DNA of 64,000 nucleotides, taken from Isochrysis galbana. Its lineage: Eukaryota; Haptophyta; Isochrysidales; Isochrysidaceae. The stretch covers positions 822,418-886,417 of the forward strand of contig CM030940.1 of NCBI GenBank assembly GCA_018136815.1, in the 5' to 3' direction. Below the pieces are notes generated by a model. It searched no databases, was not told where the DNA came from, and worked only from the letters and a program-made list of their open reading frames with translations. Below, in pieces: positions 53,176 to 64,000 of this stretch. The position numbers were made by a program, and so were the translations under genes. Numbering within the stretch: position 1 is the first letter of the stretch; each line of letters starts with the position of its first letter.

Positions 53176-56100
53176 AAAAAAAATCTTCTTAAAAATTCCC
53201 GCTACATGTGCGGCGTGAGGCAGCGTGCTATTGAACCTCCCTACTACCCAACCCTAACCCCTATCAACCCCCTTCCCCTTCCCCAGTTCCCTCTTTAGCG
53301 GAGAAGCCGGTTCCAGGGAGGCCGTGCGCGCTGCTTCGGCCGGGAGTCGGAGAGAAGGGGGCGGGAGACTATGGCTTCTCTTGTGTTCTTACTTTTATCG
53401 GGATACCCTCCTTGGAGTCCGTGTGATCCCGCTTTGATCTCCGCCAAGTTTACTGCTAGTAAAATTGTTATCCATCCTAAGTGATGTTTCGTATATCCAA
53501 TTCTCTCGCCGCCTGCGAGAGGTCCTCCGATGTTTCAAGATTGAAGTCTTTATCCACCGTGTAAAGAGGGCTTATCATCTTCTTTATATGTTTATTGCTC
53601 GGGGCGTGTAGCCCCATCTTCTCCCGTTGCCTCTTAAGTCTTTGGAAGAAACCGGTTTTCGCCGTTACTAATAGGTGGTATCTAGTGAGAATTGCCCTAA
53701 GGATCGATCTAGCGGACCTACCATCCGCGTTGCCATATTGTATGTTGTAGAAGTCCGTAAGGATTTACCTCCACGCCAGGATACCCAAGTATCCCGAGGA
53801 GGGGTGAGGCCTGTCCACTTGGTAGCAAAAGAGACGCTGGGCTACTTCTGAGCCCGGCCTAAGATTAATCCCTATAAGACCCTCTATGAATTCGAAGACG
53901 GGCTCCGTCGCGATGCATACGGCTAAATGCGTGGAGCTTTCGGGGGCCATACCGCAGAAGCGGCATGTCGGATCGTCCGCGAATCTGTTCGCCGTGGCTA
54001 TTCTCCTATATAGAATGTGTTTGAAGTGCATGTACGAGTCCCTCGGGGTCAGAAAGTTGTATTTGTACAGCTGCGATATTTGCTTCCATTTTCCTGAGAG
54101 GGCCGGTAGTCTCTTTTCCCATCTTAGTGTGGATTTCTGCTTCTTTGTTTTCCTCATCGCGAGGAACGCCTTAGTGAGCGCCTTAACGTTGATGTCTTCT
54201 AGCGTTTTGCGATTACGAGCGTCTTTAAGCGTGTATTCTTATTCTTGCGGAATCGGGTACGCTGTCTCGGCAGGGCCGTCGTATGCTCGTCCCCATTTCA
54301 ACGGAGTGTATAGCTCGTCCGGTACTGACCGCGGGTTGACCCGCTCGTGGATATGAGGCTCTCCCATAACATTTAGCTTTACTACGTGATAGTTGCCATC
54401 CCGGCGCAGATAGTAGTTGTGTTCTTTGTCCACTAGCATTTCGCCTAGGTCGTGTGCGTCCGGATCCTCCTGGGGGGCTAACTCGTGCTCTTCCGGAGCC
54501 GGGGGAGAAGCTACCACTTTCTTTTTCAAAAGATCTACATAGTTGGTGGTGGCTTCTGCTATTCTTAATCTCGCCCATTCCGCTATCTTCTCCCACGACT
54601 TCAGAAAGGGGCCTGTCGATAAATAATTGCCTCTATGACGTATCCAACGTTCTCCGTGCGGTAGGTATGCCGCGCATTCTTCCACAGTGTACATGTCCCC
54701 CGTGTCCGAGTTAATGGTGTTGTGAACGACAACCGTCTGCAAAGATTCCCACTTGGCTCTATGCGAGTGATGTAAAGCAGGTGCTTTATGAAAGCAGTTA
54801 TGCCATATCGGGGAGCCCAGGGTCCCTTCCCTCGTGTTAGTCTCCCTGCATAGCTTAATCCGTCTAAAGTTTTCGAGTGCTTGCTTCCAGAAGGCTGGGA
54901 GCGTGTTGTTACCGCAAATGCTGGCTGAGAGGCTTTTCGAGTCGACCTTCGAGAAGACCGCGGCTCTACCCAGAGGGGTGCGGCTGAACCATTGATCTAG
55001 GACCGTCTTCCAGTCCGCCGTGGACGGGTTTAGATAACGGATGATCCAAATCGCTTGAAGCGCTCGCGTGTGCTCGGCCATCGGGAGCAGTCCGATCCCC
55101 AGAAGGGGCCCGTCCTCACTTGTCCCCACTCTCGGGTATGTCGGAAAGGTTATCCACCTCCTGCCTTCTTGCGTGGAGCCTAATTCGTCCGCCTGTAGTC
55201 GGGGAGTCCTGTCCCACAATATCGTCTGAACATCCGAGTCGATCGCCTCCATGAACCATGCCGGTGGAGTGATAGTGGATAGCCAGTATCTCGGGGTCCC
55301 GTAGATAATAAAATTAACCAGCAGCGTTCTCCCGTGGATCGAGAGGTTTTGAATCCCTTTCCACGCCGCAAGTTTCTTCTTAAGTTTAGCATAGAGCTTT
55401 TCCCAGAACGAGTCATTCTCGGGTCCCTCCCAGAAGGGCACTCCTAAGATAGTGGCGTACTCTCCTCCGCCTAGCGTTTTGAGGTAGGCTAGCTCATCGG
55501 GGACTCGCGCTCCAAAGAGCGATCCCATGCGTATTAGTACACTCTTCCGTTTGTTTACCCTAGCCCCGGTGGCGTTTCCATACGTGTCAAGGACCGCCAC
55601 CTCTTTGAGAGAGGACCGGATGGCGCTCGACTTGCGAGGGGCCGAGTCGGCTAACGCGCCGTAGGTGATTCCAAACTCGTGCGGGACTCCTGAGAGTGCT
55701 GTATGAACTTTGTCTCCATATGCGGCCTTGAATTGATCATGTGCGTCCTCATCGACGTAGAAGATCCAAGGGCCTTTACGGCCCTTGTCCATTCCATCCG
55801 GAGTTGCGTCTAGTCCTTCCAGCCTAGAGAGGAGGAATTTCATGAAGGTAGCTACATGCCGCAGGCTCGCGAGGAGGAGGAGGAGGAGGAGAGGAGGAGG
55901 AGAGGAGGAGGAGGAGGAGGAGGAGGAGGAGGAGGAGGAGGAGGAGGAGGAGGAGGAGGAGGAGGAGGAGGAGGAGGAGGAGGAGGAGGAGGAGGAGGAG
56001 GAGGAGGAGGAGGAGGAGGAGGAGGAGGAGGAAAAGGAGGAGGAGGAGGAGGAAAAGGAGGAAGAAGAGGGGGAGGAAGAAGAGGAGGAAGAGCGGGTGT
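53176..56100 (-). mobile_element. LINE (second subfamily), 5'-truncated, with T-run 3' end
   Basis: The minus-strand coding part is 55850-53477 and the 3' UTR runs to a T-run (53183-53176) preceded by AATTTTTAAGAAGA. The protein is alignable with the LINE at 2-1987 but far diverged, so it is a separate subfamily. It includes LDTYGNATGARVNKRKSVLI just after the polymerase site, GEYATILGVPFWEGPEN, NLSIHGRTLLVNFIIYGTPR, a CRFCGMAPESSTHLAVC zinc motif and ILTDFYNIQYGNADG. The frame is intact except for two in-frame TAA codons (54239-54241 and 53765-53767). The 5' part with motifs A-B is absent, and a GGA microsatellite lies at the 5' boundary. Confidence 0.85.
55866..56095 (+). repeat. (GGA)n microsatellite, about 230 bp
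   Basis: Near-perfect GGA repeats with a few GAA and GAGGA interruptions make a purine-only strand at the 5' edge of the minus-strand LINE. In the LINE frame it reads poly-Ser, in other frames poly-Glu or poly-Gly. These are not protein domains. Confidence 0.95.
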
Positions 56101-56679
56101 CCGGTAGTAGGTGAGGAAGGGCAGGAGGAAGGGGCAAGAGGGAGGCTGGCTCCTTTCTCTCGACGATGAAGAGGATCGGTGAGGTATGAGATACAGGCGT
56201 CATTAATGTTGCGTTACAACAACAACAAAAGGGAGCAGGAGGCCTTGTGAGTGTGTGTTATGTGTTATGTGTTATGCGTTATGTGCCCAAATTCACGAGT
56301 CATTTCGTTATTTCCGAAACTCTGCCTTACCCCTAATTGTTACAAGAATGGCTACAAGTTTGGGCAGGAATTGCTACAAGAATGGCTACAAGTTTGGGCA
56401 GGCTGTCGCAAGAATCCCACAAGTTTGGCCCGCAAGTTTGGGCGAGTTTTCCTACAAGTATTGGCCTTGGCCTAATCAATGCGATGTTGCTTTTTTAGTT
56501 AGCCGCCATGTTTTACGCTTGCAATATACTTGCGTCAGTTGTGAGTTGTGAGTGAGTTGTGGACCACCCATCCTTCAAGCACATGATTCAGGTCTTGAAG
56601 ACGGCCCCGAGCTCGTACAAACCGCAAAGCCGCCAAGCCCACTACGGAAATTTGTTGAATTCTACTGTGCACTGCTTGC

Positions 56680-57022
56680 ACCGAAAAATAGAAAATAGGT
56701 AAGTCCCACACCTGTTTAGAAGGCGGATGAGTCGGGACTAACCGATGACAGAGGCCGCCGCAAGCCCAGTAGGTAAGCGTAGGAGGAAGGGGGAAACGGA
56801 TCACCAGGGGGGGGGGGGGGGGCACCGGACTATATCTAAGCCCTTCACCCCGGTCCCCCTAGTAGTGCACGGGGGGAGCCGCCTGATGCCTGATGGCGGG
56901 GCGGGCGGGGGGGGGGGGGGGGGATGTAGAAATAGAAAGTATAAAGTATGCTACGGCTGTAGGTAGTGGTTCCATGCGCCGCGAGTGCGGTAAGCGAATA
57001 TTGTGAATTATTAAATAAATAA
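56680..57022 (+). repeat. Composite repeat unit R2, copy 2
   Basis: It aligns with 20249-20540 (ACCGAAAAATA, TAAGTCCC.CACCTGTTTA, ACGGATCACC plus G-run, CTAGTAGTGCACGGGGGGAG). The G-runs differ in length between copies. Confidence 0.8.
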
Positions 57023-57123
57023 CCCGTTAACTCAGTCAGCGAGCCGCGTCAGCCACCGGCTCGTCTCACTGTCCTTACTGCTCCTTATCCTTACGATTCC
57101 TTTCTCATCCCCTGTTCGTCGAC

Positions 57124-57262
57124 AGGGCAGTGCCCCCTCCCCCCGGTATCACTCGGACACCTGGCTCGTCACCATGGCGGGTTTCCGGGACTGAAACATT
57201 GTGTCCAATTAGCTAGTGGCTAGTGGTATTCGGTATTGGCTAGGATATAACATTAATTTTAA
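57124..57262 (+). repeat. Composite repeat unit R3, copy 2
   Basis: It aligns with 21775-21905 through CAGTGCCCCCTCCCCCCGGT, CTCGGACACCTGGCTCGTC, TGTGTCCAATTAGCTAGTGG and TAGGATATAACATTAATT. Confidence 0.85.
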
Positions 57263-57598
57263 TTAATTTATTTATTTGTCAACGATGAGCCTGAGAACCG
57301 ACACCCACAACACGCAACGCGTTACTGCTTGTATGGCAGTAGTGCGATAGTAGAGAGTAGATTACACGGCACTTCTGCACTATATTGTACGCGCTCATGC
57401 TCTTCAGCCCTCCCCTTCTCCCCTTTGCCTTGCACTGCCATGACAAGGTTCCCGATGCTACTTGGGGCAACTCTCGGGGGGAGACTCTGACGCATTGACG
57501 GTACCGACTCCGCAACCGGCACCTGGAGTCGACGAGTCTGCCGACTTGACGAATCCTTAATTTTTTCCTCGCGTAGCAAGGAGATCCGAGGTAGTCTT

Positions 57599-60500
57599 TC
57601 ACTCCACCTCCTCGAGGTCCTCACCCTCAATTTCATCGTCGCCCTCGGTCTCCTCGACGTCCTCCTCGCCATCTTCGCCAGATCCTTCGTCGAGCTCGGC
57701 TTCTTCTGCTTCCGAACCGGTAAGAGTCGCCTTCTCATCACCACGAGGAGCCTTTCGCGCCGGCTCAGTGGACGTCGGCGCGGAAGCACTGCGTTTTGCA
57801 CCTGCCGAGGTCTCAGGCTGAGTGGATGCTGCGTCTTGAACATCACTTGAGGACTCAGAGGTGGAGACGGTGGTGCCGCTTCCAACCGGCGTGCTCGCGA
57901 CCAGCTGCGCGGCCGCATCGGTGGACGAACTCAAAGCATCGGAAGCTGCGGGAGCGGGCGCCGGTGCCGAGGCCGTAGCCGCCGACGCGCTCACTGCAGC
58001 GGAAGGCGTGGTGGCCGGCTCTGCCAACCTCAGGGTCGCGCCGGGTGTGGTCGATGGCGTTGTCACTGCTGCGCCGCCTTTTGCGGCAGAGCGAGCACGT
58101 TTGGCTGCGCGCCCGGCCCCACGTCCGCGAGCCGCAGCTGGAGCGGGGGTCGAACCTGCTTCGGGCGTGATTGCAACCTGCGTAGTTTGTACAGGCATGC
58201 TGAGGTGCATGCCCGAGGCGGTGGCGGCAGCCTTCATCTCTTCGAGCTCACGAGTACTGGCTTTCTCGGACTCCTAACGTGGCCGGGGCGGGGGGGAGGG
58301 GGGGGGGGGGGGGGATGAATGGGATGCGCTTTCCGTCCGTGGAATGGCGCTCGATAGACGAGTCGATAGACAGTAAGGTGGGGCACTACTCCCGATGTTG
58401 TCGAGTTGGTATGGGCCCCATAATGATGTGCTTGACAGCATTCACATGAGGCGAAAGAAAATCGCGCATAGTGAGGTTCGTTTACCTTGGCGGCGCGGAA
58501 TCCGCGCATATACTTAGCGGCTTGTTCTTGGGCGACAGCCAGGTCGAGACGAAGCTGCGCCTCCGTCTTGCCGAGGGCCTCGTGGGTAGCTTGCAGCTCC
58601 GTCAGTTTGGCGGTGGCGGCCGTAGCTGCCGCAGTTGCAGCCCTCGCATCTTCCTCGGCTGCCAGCTTGGCTGTGCGCTCGGCATCGCGCTCCTGTACGG
58701 ATGAGCAGATGCAGCTGTGATAGGCGCCTCAAATGGATCTTTGTCCCAGACGCAAGTACCACTCTCTTCCCATCCCACAGACGCCGCCCATAGTCTGAAG
58801 GGTTTCGCCTGCGTCCTCACCTTCTCTCTCTCTTGAGCCTGAGCTTTAAAGCCACCACCAACTTTCCGCAATCGATCTTGCAATTGAAGGGCAGCCTGCA
58901 GTTCTCCGGTGGCTTTGTCTAGAGCCGGCTTTTGAGCATCCAAATCGGCCTGGACTCGGGCTAACAAGGCCTTGGTGGTAGCAAGCTCGCTAGCCAGGGC
59001 AGTTTTCTCGGCCACCAGCTTGTCGTGCTGTTCGGCGGCGACGCTAGCCTTGTCCTTTGCAAGGAGTTTGCGCGAGCGCTCCTGTATGGCAATGGTGGGA
59101 AGGGCGGCTCACAATTACGAGCCCGAAGCTATCTCGCTCATTTGCCAGTGATGAGTAGCGTCGCTTGCCGCGCGCTTAACAACGTTATTGGTCGCGCGCT
59201 TGAGATTGAAGAGACGGCAGTCCATGGGCTGTTCACTTGCCTGCCATTGCTGCAACTCCTTCCTAAGAGAATCAATTTGCGCGGCGAGCGCCTCATTCTC
59301 TTGGACCTTAGTGGTCAAGCTTTCCTTAAGGGGTTCGAGCTCCGACCTGAGCGAAAGCCATTTGAGGTTGCAATAATGAGATAACCAAAGAAAATGCAAG
59401 ACGTGTTTGCGGAGGTCGATGTGGGTCGGGCCGATCTAGCGGTATCGCCGCTGAATGCATGATGCAGTGACGGGGTTGGGTGTAGCAGGCCGATTTGCAC
59501 ATCTCGGACCTGGCCCGCTCGGCTTCAGCAGTGATTTTCTTGAGTTCAGTTTCTCGTGCGGCCTCACGTCGGGCCATCATGGCATTTGAATCGCGGAGTA
59601 GTGATAGCTCCCTGGCCGTGTCTGCGGCTCGTGCTGCAGAGGAAGCCTCCTCAAGTCGCGCAAGTTTGGAGAGAGCCTCCGAAAGGCGGTGGTGCGTTGC
59701 CTCGCGATGGCGTTCTAGGGATTCATTCTCTTGCGTTAGTCGGCGAGCCTGCGAGTAAGTGCCGAAGGACAGAGGATGACAGACCGCATATGTTTGGCAT
59801 TTGTCTGCGTGCTACGTGCAGAGTGCAGCGGAACAGGATGAAGGATACGCCGAGGAAGAACGCGCCCACACAAAGAAGGCTTTATGCAGTCAGAGCTTCG
59901 AGTCGCCTACCTCGAGCTGAGCGAGTTCCAACTTCTTTGATAGCATCTCCTTATCGCGTCGTACGACAGTAAGCAGTTTGAGCATCGACGATTCTTCATC
60001 GGCACTCTGGCTGGCGCCGGCTGATCCTGGAGAAGCTTTCGTCCCGAAGGCCGGCGACGTCGAGCCACCTACACGCACATAGGGTTTGGGGACTAAGAGT
60101 AGTTTCTAGTTTGGCAGGATTCGAGCAAATGTGCCAAGACTCGAAGCTGCGCCGCTTTCCTCGAAAGGCCATGACCCATCATCTACACTTTTCTAGTACG
60201 CTTCACAACTTCGGCTCGTACCCGCAGCAATCGCGCCCATTTCTCGACGTCCAGCCGGTGAAGACGCGGTGGTGGCGGCGGCCACGGTGGCGTAAGCCGC
60301 CAGTTTTGTGAGCTGTGCATGGAGCAGCTTGTTCTCTTCCGCCGCAGCCGCGAGCCTCTCCTCCACATCCTTAATTCGAGATGCAACCTCCGCTTTGGCG
60401 GCAGCGGCGAGGGCGCGTGCGTTGGATGCCTCGGACTCTGCAGTGGCGCGAGCAGCGACGGCAGCACGTAGTGACTCTTCCGCCGCGGCGGCAGCCTGAG

Positions 60501-63500
60501 AGAATGCCACGAGCCGCGTGGCAAGGTGAGCAACAGATACGAGAATGTGCTCAGGGCCGCATCTTGCGGTGAGACATGACGAGCCATCGAGGGATGTGTG
60601 TCGCAGAATACATGTACTCCATGTGGATCCACCAAACGGACGAGGCTGAGTAAAGCAAGCGGAGTAGGGTGCGCGCACCTCCTTGGCCTTGGTAAGCTCT
60701 TGTGCGTCTGCTGAATGATTTTGCAATTCAGTGCGATACTTTGCGAGAGCGCGCTCCTCGGCCTGCTTTGCTGCGCGAAGTTGCACCTGCTCGGGACAAT
60801 CAGGGACGACAAAAAAAGCTTTGGACGGCGTGAACCTCAACCATCGTCAGATTTCGACAGGGCTCGTTTACTTACAAGTGGCTTATCTGGCTGTATGAAA
60901 ATCACATTACCTGCATGGCTTCGACGTCGGCCTTGTGCGCTCCCGCAACCTCTTCAGCGATGCTGATTACTTCCCGTTCCTTGGCAGTTGCCGCGGCGGC
61001 CTCCTCCTTCGCGGCGCGCAGAGCGGCTCGCAGAGACTCCATTTCGGCCTTACGCTCCTTGTCGTCCTTGAGAACTGCGGCCAAGCGCTCCTCGGCGACA
61101 TTCTTTGCGGCGGAGGCTTCGTTGAGTTTGGCCTCAAAAGAAGCCTGTCGGGTGGGGGGGGGGCGGGGGGCTTGAGCACTCTCATAGGCGCAAACGACGG
61201 GCCTCCCACCAATCGCCTGGCGCTTAACCCCACCACTCACCTTTAGTTCTGTAGAGAGCTTCATTTGTTCCTCCTTCTCCTTTTCGGCCGCCGCCGCAAG
61301 TGCACGATATTGTGTCGTGTGCGCCTTTTCAGCCGCTAGGCTCTCTTCAGCTTGCTTACGTGCTCGACGTGCTAGGGCAAGCTCCTCGGCCAGAGCGCCG
61401 CCACAGCTACCGCCGGAGCTCGAAGGGCGTGGGGACGCGGAGGCCGGAGCGCTTGCTGTGGTGGATGCCGCTGCAAGTGCGGACGGATCAATGCCCGCGT
61501 CGGCAAGCTGGAGTTTGTGCGCTTCATGGAGTGAGTGGAGGGTCTCAACCTACAGAGCAATAGACGAGGTGCGGTAACTGATGTTGAACTCGCAGAGACC
61601 ACAACGACTCGGCGGGACTCGCTGTAGAGCCGTGCATGCCGTGGCATCAATGAGAAATGTGAGGCACAAATAAGTGACAGCACACTATGCGCACCTGCTG
61701 CCTGAGATTTGCTGCCTCCTCCCTCGCAGCGGCGAGGGCGCCCTCGAGTGCCTCTGCGCGTTCCCCTGCGGCGTCTAGACGTGAAGCCGCGCTCCGGGCC
61801 TCTTCGGCGGCTCGCTCCGTCGCGCGCGAGAGAGCAGCGTGAGCATTAAGCCATTCACTTTGGAGGCGCTCGTTCTCCGATTGCAGCCGGGCAGCGGTCG
61901 TCTGCTCCGCCTTAGTCTGGGCTGAATGCATGTCTTGGAGCTGTGACAGGAGCTCACGGAGCTGAGCCTGGGCGAGCGACTGCAATCGTGGCGGGGGGGG
62001 GGGGGGGTGCGTATCCGCTTGCAAATCACAGATGCATTTGCGCAAAGCGCCGCTGTGAAGTGGTTACCGCAGAGAACGCTTAGAACTTACCTGGCTTTTG
62101 AGTTCCTGGCGCTGCCGATCGCTCGCGTCTTCAAGAAGCTTCTTTTCCTGTTGTGCGAGGCTGGCCAAGTTGGCCTGTTCAAGATTGGGGTCGATGTCAG
62201 AATGCCGTGTAGTTGGCAAGACAGAAGAGTCGGGGACCGCTGAGTCTGGACAAGGACAACATCATCAGCGCCATAAGCTCACCTGCCTCCTTGCCTCCGC
62301 CTCGGCCGTCGAGAGTGCCTCTCCTCTTTCGGCAAGGGCGCGCTGTGTTTTCAGGAGCTGCTGTGAGAGCTCCGCTTGAGCCTTCCGTGCTGCCTCGGCA
62401 TCCGCACCTCCAGCAGCAAGTGTATTTGCTTGAGCCGCGAGATGCGTTTCAAGAACGGTGACCTTGGCCTCAGCGTGCGCTTTGGCCTGGGTGCCAATGG
62501 GCGGAGACCAATTTGAGAGTGTGCAGTACGGGTGAGAAGCGAGTGCGACTCATCGTGAGGTAATGCGCAGGGGCATATAGGTGTATTAAAAGCGGGGCAT
62601 GTCATGCCGGGTAGATGCCTGCCCCCTCCTCATTCAATCTGCAAATCAAAGCTCCAAGCCCGCCTGGGTGCCGAGCGCCAATCGGAAAACAGGAGGGAGT
62701 GTGGCTGCTCGGCGGATTGTCTCGCCACACCGAGACCCACTTGCCATCACCTGCAATGCCTTCGCCTCCGATTCTTGCGCTCGCTTGAGCTGTGCCTCTA
62801 GAGCCGCTTCGTTCTCTGCGGCCTCCTCTCGCAGTGTTGCAATCTCGTCGCGCAAGGAGGCGGCTTCAGCTAGGAGTGTCTCGGAAGCCGCAGGTCCCAC
62901 CGCAGAGGGAGCGGAGGCAGGGCGAATGGCGCGGTACATCTCCCGCTGTGCAAGCAATTCGTCCACCATCTTCTGCTGCTTGACCGCCTCTTTTCGAAGC
63001 ACCTCCACCTCAGCCAACGCATCCTTGACTGCCTGCGACGCCGCCAGTTCTTGCTCCTTGAGCTGGGACTCATGCGCGGTGCCCAGTCGGCGAATGGTGC
63101 GTAGCAGCGCCGCATTTTGTTGCTGCATCTCCTGCACGTCCTTGAATGGAACCAAGCGTGCAGAGATAACCCCAGACGGCGTGGAGAGATCCGCAGGCGG
63201 TCCGGACGAAGACGCGGGTGTGCGCCCGAAGGGTGAGGGCGTAGCAGCAGGCGAGCGCCCACCTCCGGCTGCCGCAGCCGCCGCAGCGATGCCAAAGAGA
63301 GGAGTAGGCGTGGGGGCCGCGCCAGCGGGTGTTGGCGGCGGCGGGAGCGCGCCGGTGGCTGCGGGCGTCGCAGGTGCTCCGAGATGGCCACGGGCAGAGC
63401 GTGGCGTCTCCGTGGATGTGCGGCGTTGAGACTCGTGAAGGACCAGCTGTAGCTGGCGGGAGACATCCGCTACCTCGAGCTCCAACTCCTGCGAGTGCGC

Positions 63501-64000
63501 CGGCGGGGTGGGTGGTGCGGGACAGGGAGGGGCTTGGGGGAGACTCGCTGTGTTCTCCAGGAAACGGGAATCACGCGCTCAGCCGAGGCACTCACCGCAA
63601 TCCTCTGTTCGCTCTTCTCTAGCTTGAGTGCGCACTCCTCCTCTCGCGTTGCCGATGCGTCGCCCTCATCGAGGGCAGCCTGTAGGCGAATTGCAAGCGC
63701 CTCGTGGGCGTCCGAGAGGTCTTCGAGACGACGACGCTGCTCCATGATGCGCGGGGCCTTGGCAGCTACGTCGCGAACCTGAAGCGATCGCAAAGTGGAG
63801 GCGGAGCAAGCGTGTCGCCGACGGTAGCAAAGCCCAATCGAGATGGCAGACACAAGGCGGGGGGTTGTGACACTAGCACGCTGAAACGCTTGTGTCCACA
63901 TGGAAGCGATTGAATGCAAACGCTCCAAAGTGCTCGTGACAGGGTGTGGTCGGGTTCCAGGTCCATCGCAGCGGCTGTCGCACTCAGAAATACTGGGCAA
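57599..64000 (-). CDS. TPR: Nucleoporin TPR/Mlp/NUA, C-terminal 1357 aa, 15 exons (5' part outside window)
   Basis: Exons on the minus strand are 63778-63596, 63488-62751, 62486-62283, 62174-62091, 61979-61695, 61549-61241, 61144-60911, 60786-60679, 60495-60222, 60068-59911, 59748-59501, 59346-59241, 59081-58821, 58692-58486 and 58273-57599. TPR landmarks in order are AKAPRIMEQRRRLEDL; ELEVADVSRQLQLVLHES; LVPFKDVQEMQQQNAALLRT; MVDELLAQREMYRAI; KKLELAQLEARRLTQENESL; LSLLRDSNAMM; SELEPLKESLTTK with QQWQ; and LQDRLRKVGGGFKAQAQ. The rest is long coiled coil. The C-terminal 220 residues are Ala/Ser/Thr/Pro-rich and end in an acidic tail (EGEDLEEVE), as in animal TPR. It builds the nuclear-pore basket. 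About 400 N-terminal residues should lie past 64000. One intron, after 59241, uses a GC donor. The 59501 donor has an alternative six bases away. Confidence 0.95.

Noticed and set aside
55785-56114. Poly-Glu and poly-Gly ORFs at the GGA microsatellite
   Set aside because: Simple translations of a trinucleotide repeat.

Overview
This is a window of nuclear DNA from a GC-rich, intron-rich eukaryote, most likely a unicellular alga of haptophyte type. That placement is inferred from base composition, intron style and gene set. Real genes are split by short GT-AG introns (about 70-250 bp, once about 630 bp, and one GC-AG intron). They encode eukaryote-only products: AP-4 epsilon, nucleoporin TPR, the ER nucleotide/nucleotide-sugar carrier SLC35B1, a senescence/spartin-domain protein, WD40, JmjC-TPR and GNAT proteins. 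There are no bacterial-style operons. Long G or C runs, CT-rich tracts and many mobile-element remnants fill the space between genes.

Layout. 1-2.3 kb: 3' half of a LINE that runs in from the left edge. 4.27-4.36 kb: intron-containing tRNA-Thr(CGU), minus strand. 4.8-5.1 kb: a young 5'-truncated copy of the same LINE with a target-site duplication. 6.6-7.8 kb: GNAT acetyltransferase (-). 9.3-12.8 kb: a minisatellite and an unusual run of unknown small ORFs, including a six-helix membrane protein, ending in a broken GNAT. 14.5-16.6 kb: senescence-domain gene (-). 17.3-19.6 kb: broken hAT transposon (-). 19.8-21.9 kb: composite repeats, partly found again at 56.7-57.3 kb. 22.3-23.3 kb: TPR co-chaperone-like gene (-). 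23.9-25 kb: hAT scrap and a dispersed repeat. 27.25-29.25 kb: SLC35B1 (+, 6 exons). 30.4-30.7 kb: a host gene cut off by a repeat. 31.9-32.7 kb: Cys-rich unknown protein (-). 33.5-36.0 kb: Harbinger-type DNA transposon with 82-bp terminal inverted repeats, then a palindrome and a Ty3/gypsy scrap. 36.6-38.6 kb: JmjC-TPR fusion (-). 39.0-39.3 kb: LINE-type tail joined to a galactose-binding-like coding piece. 40.4-44.75 kb: AP-4 epsilon (+, 5 exons). 45.0-46.65 kb: inverted LINE plus hAT scrap. 47.7-51.05 kb: WD40 gene (-, 7 exons). 51.3-52.9 kb: almost pure C/T DNA holding a 14-copy 79-bp minisatellite. 53.2-56.1 kb: another LINE (-). 57.6-64 kb: C-terminal 1,357 codons of nucleoporin TPR (-, 15 exons, running off the right edge).

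The genes do not form one pathway. They are unrelated housekeeping genes (membrane traffic, ER transport, nuclear pore) set among transposons. Most intact genes share a C/T-rich sense-strand leader just before the start codon. Exon models were built by hand from splice sites, reading-frame phase and family conservation. No search was run.
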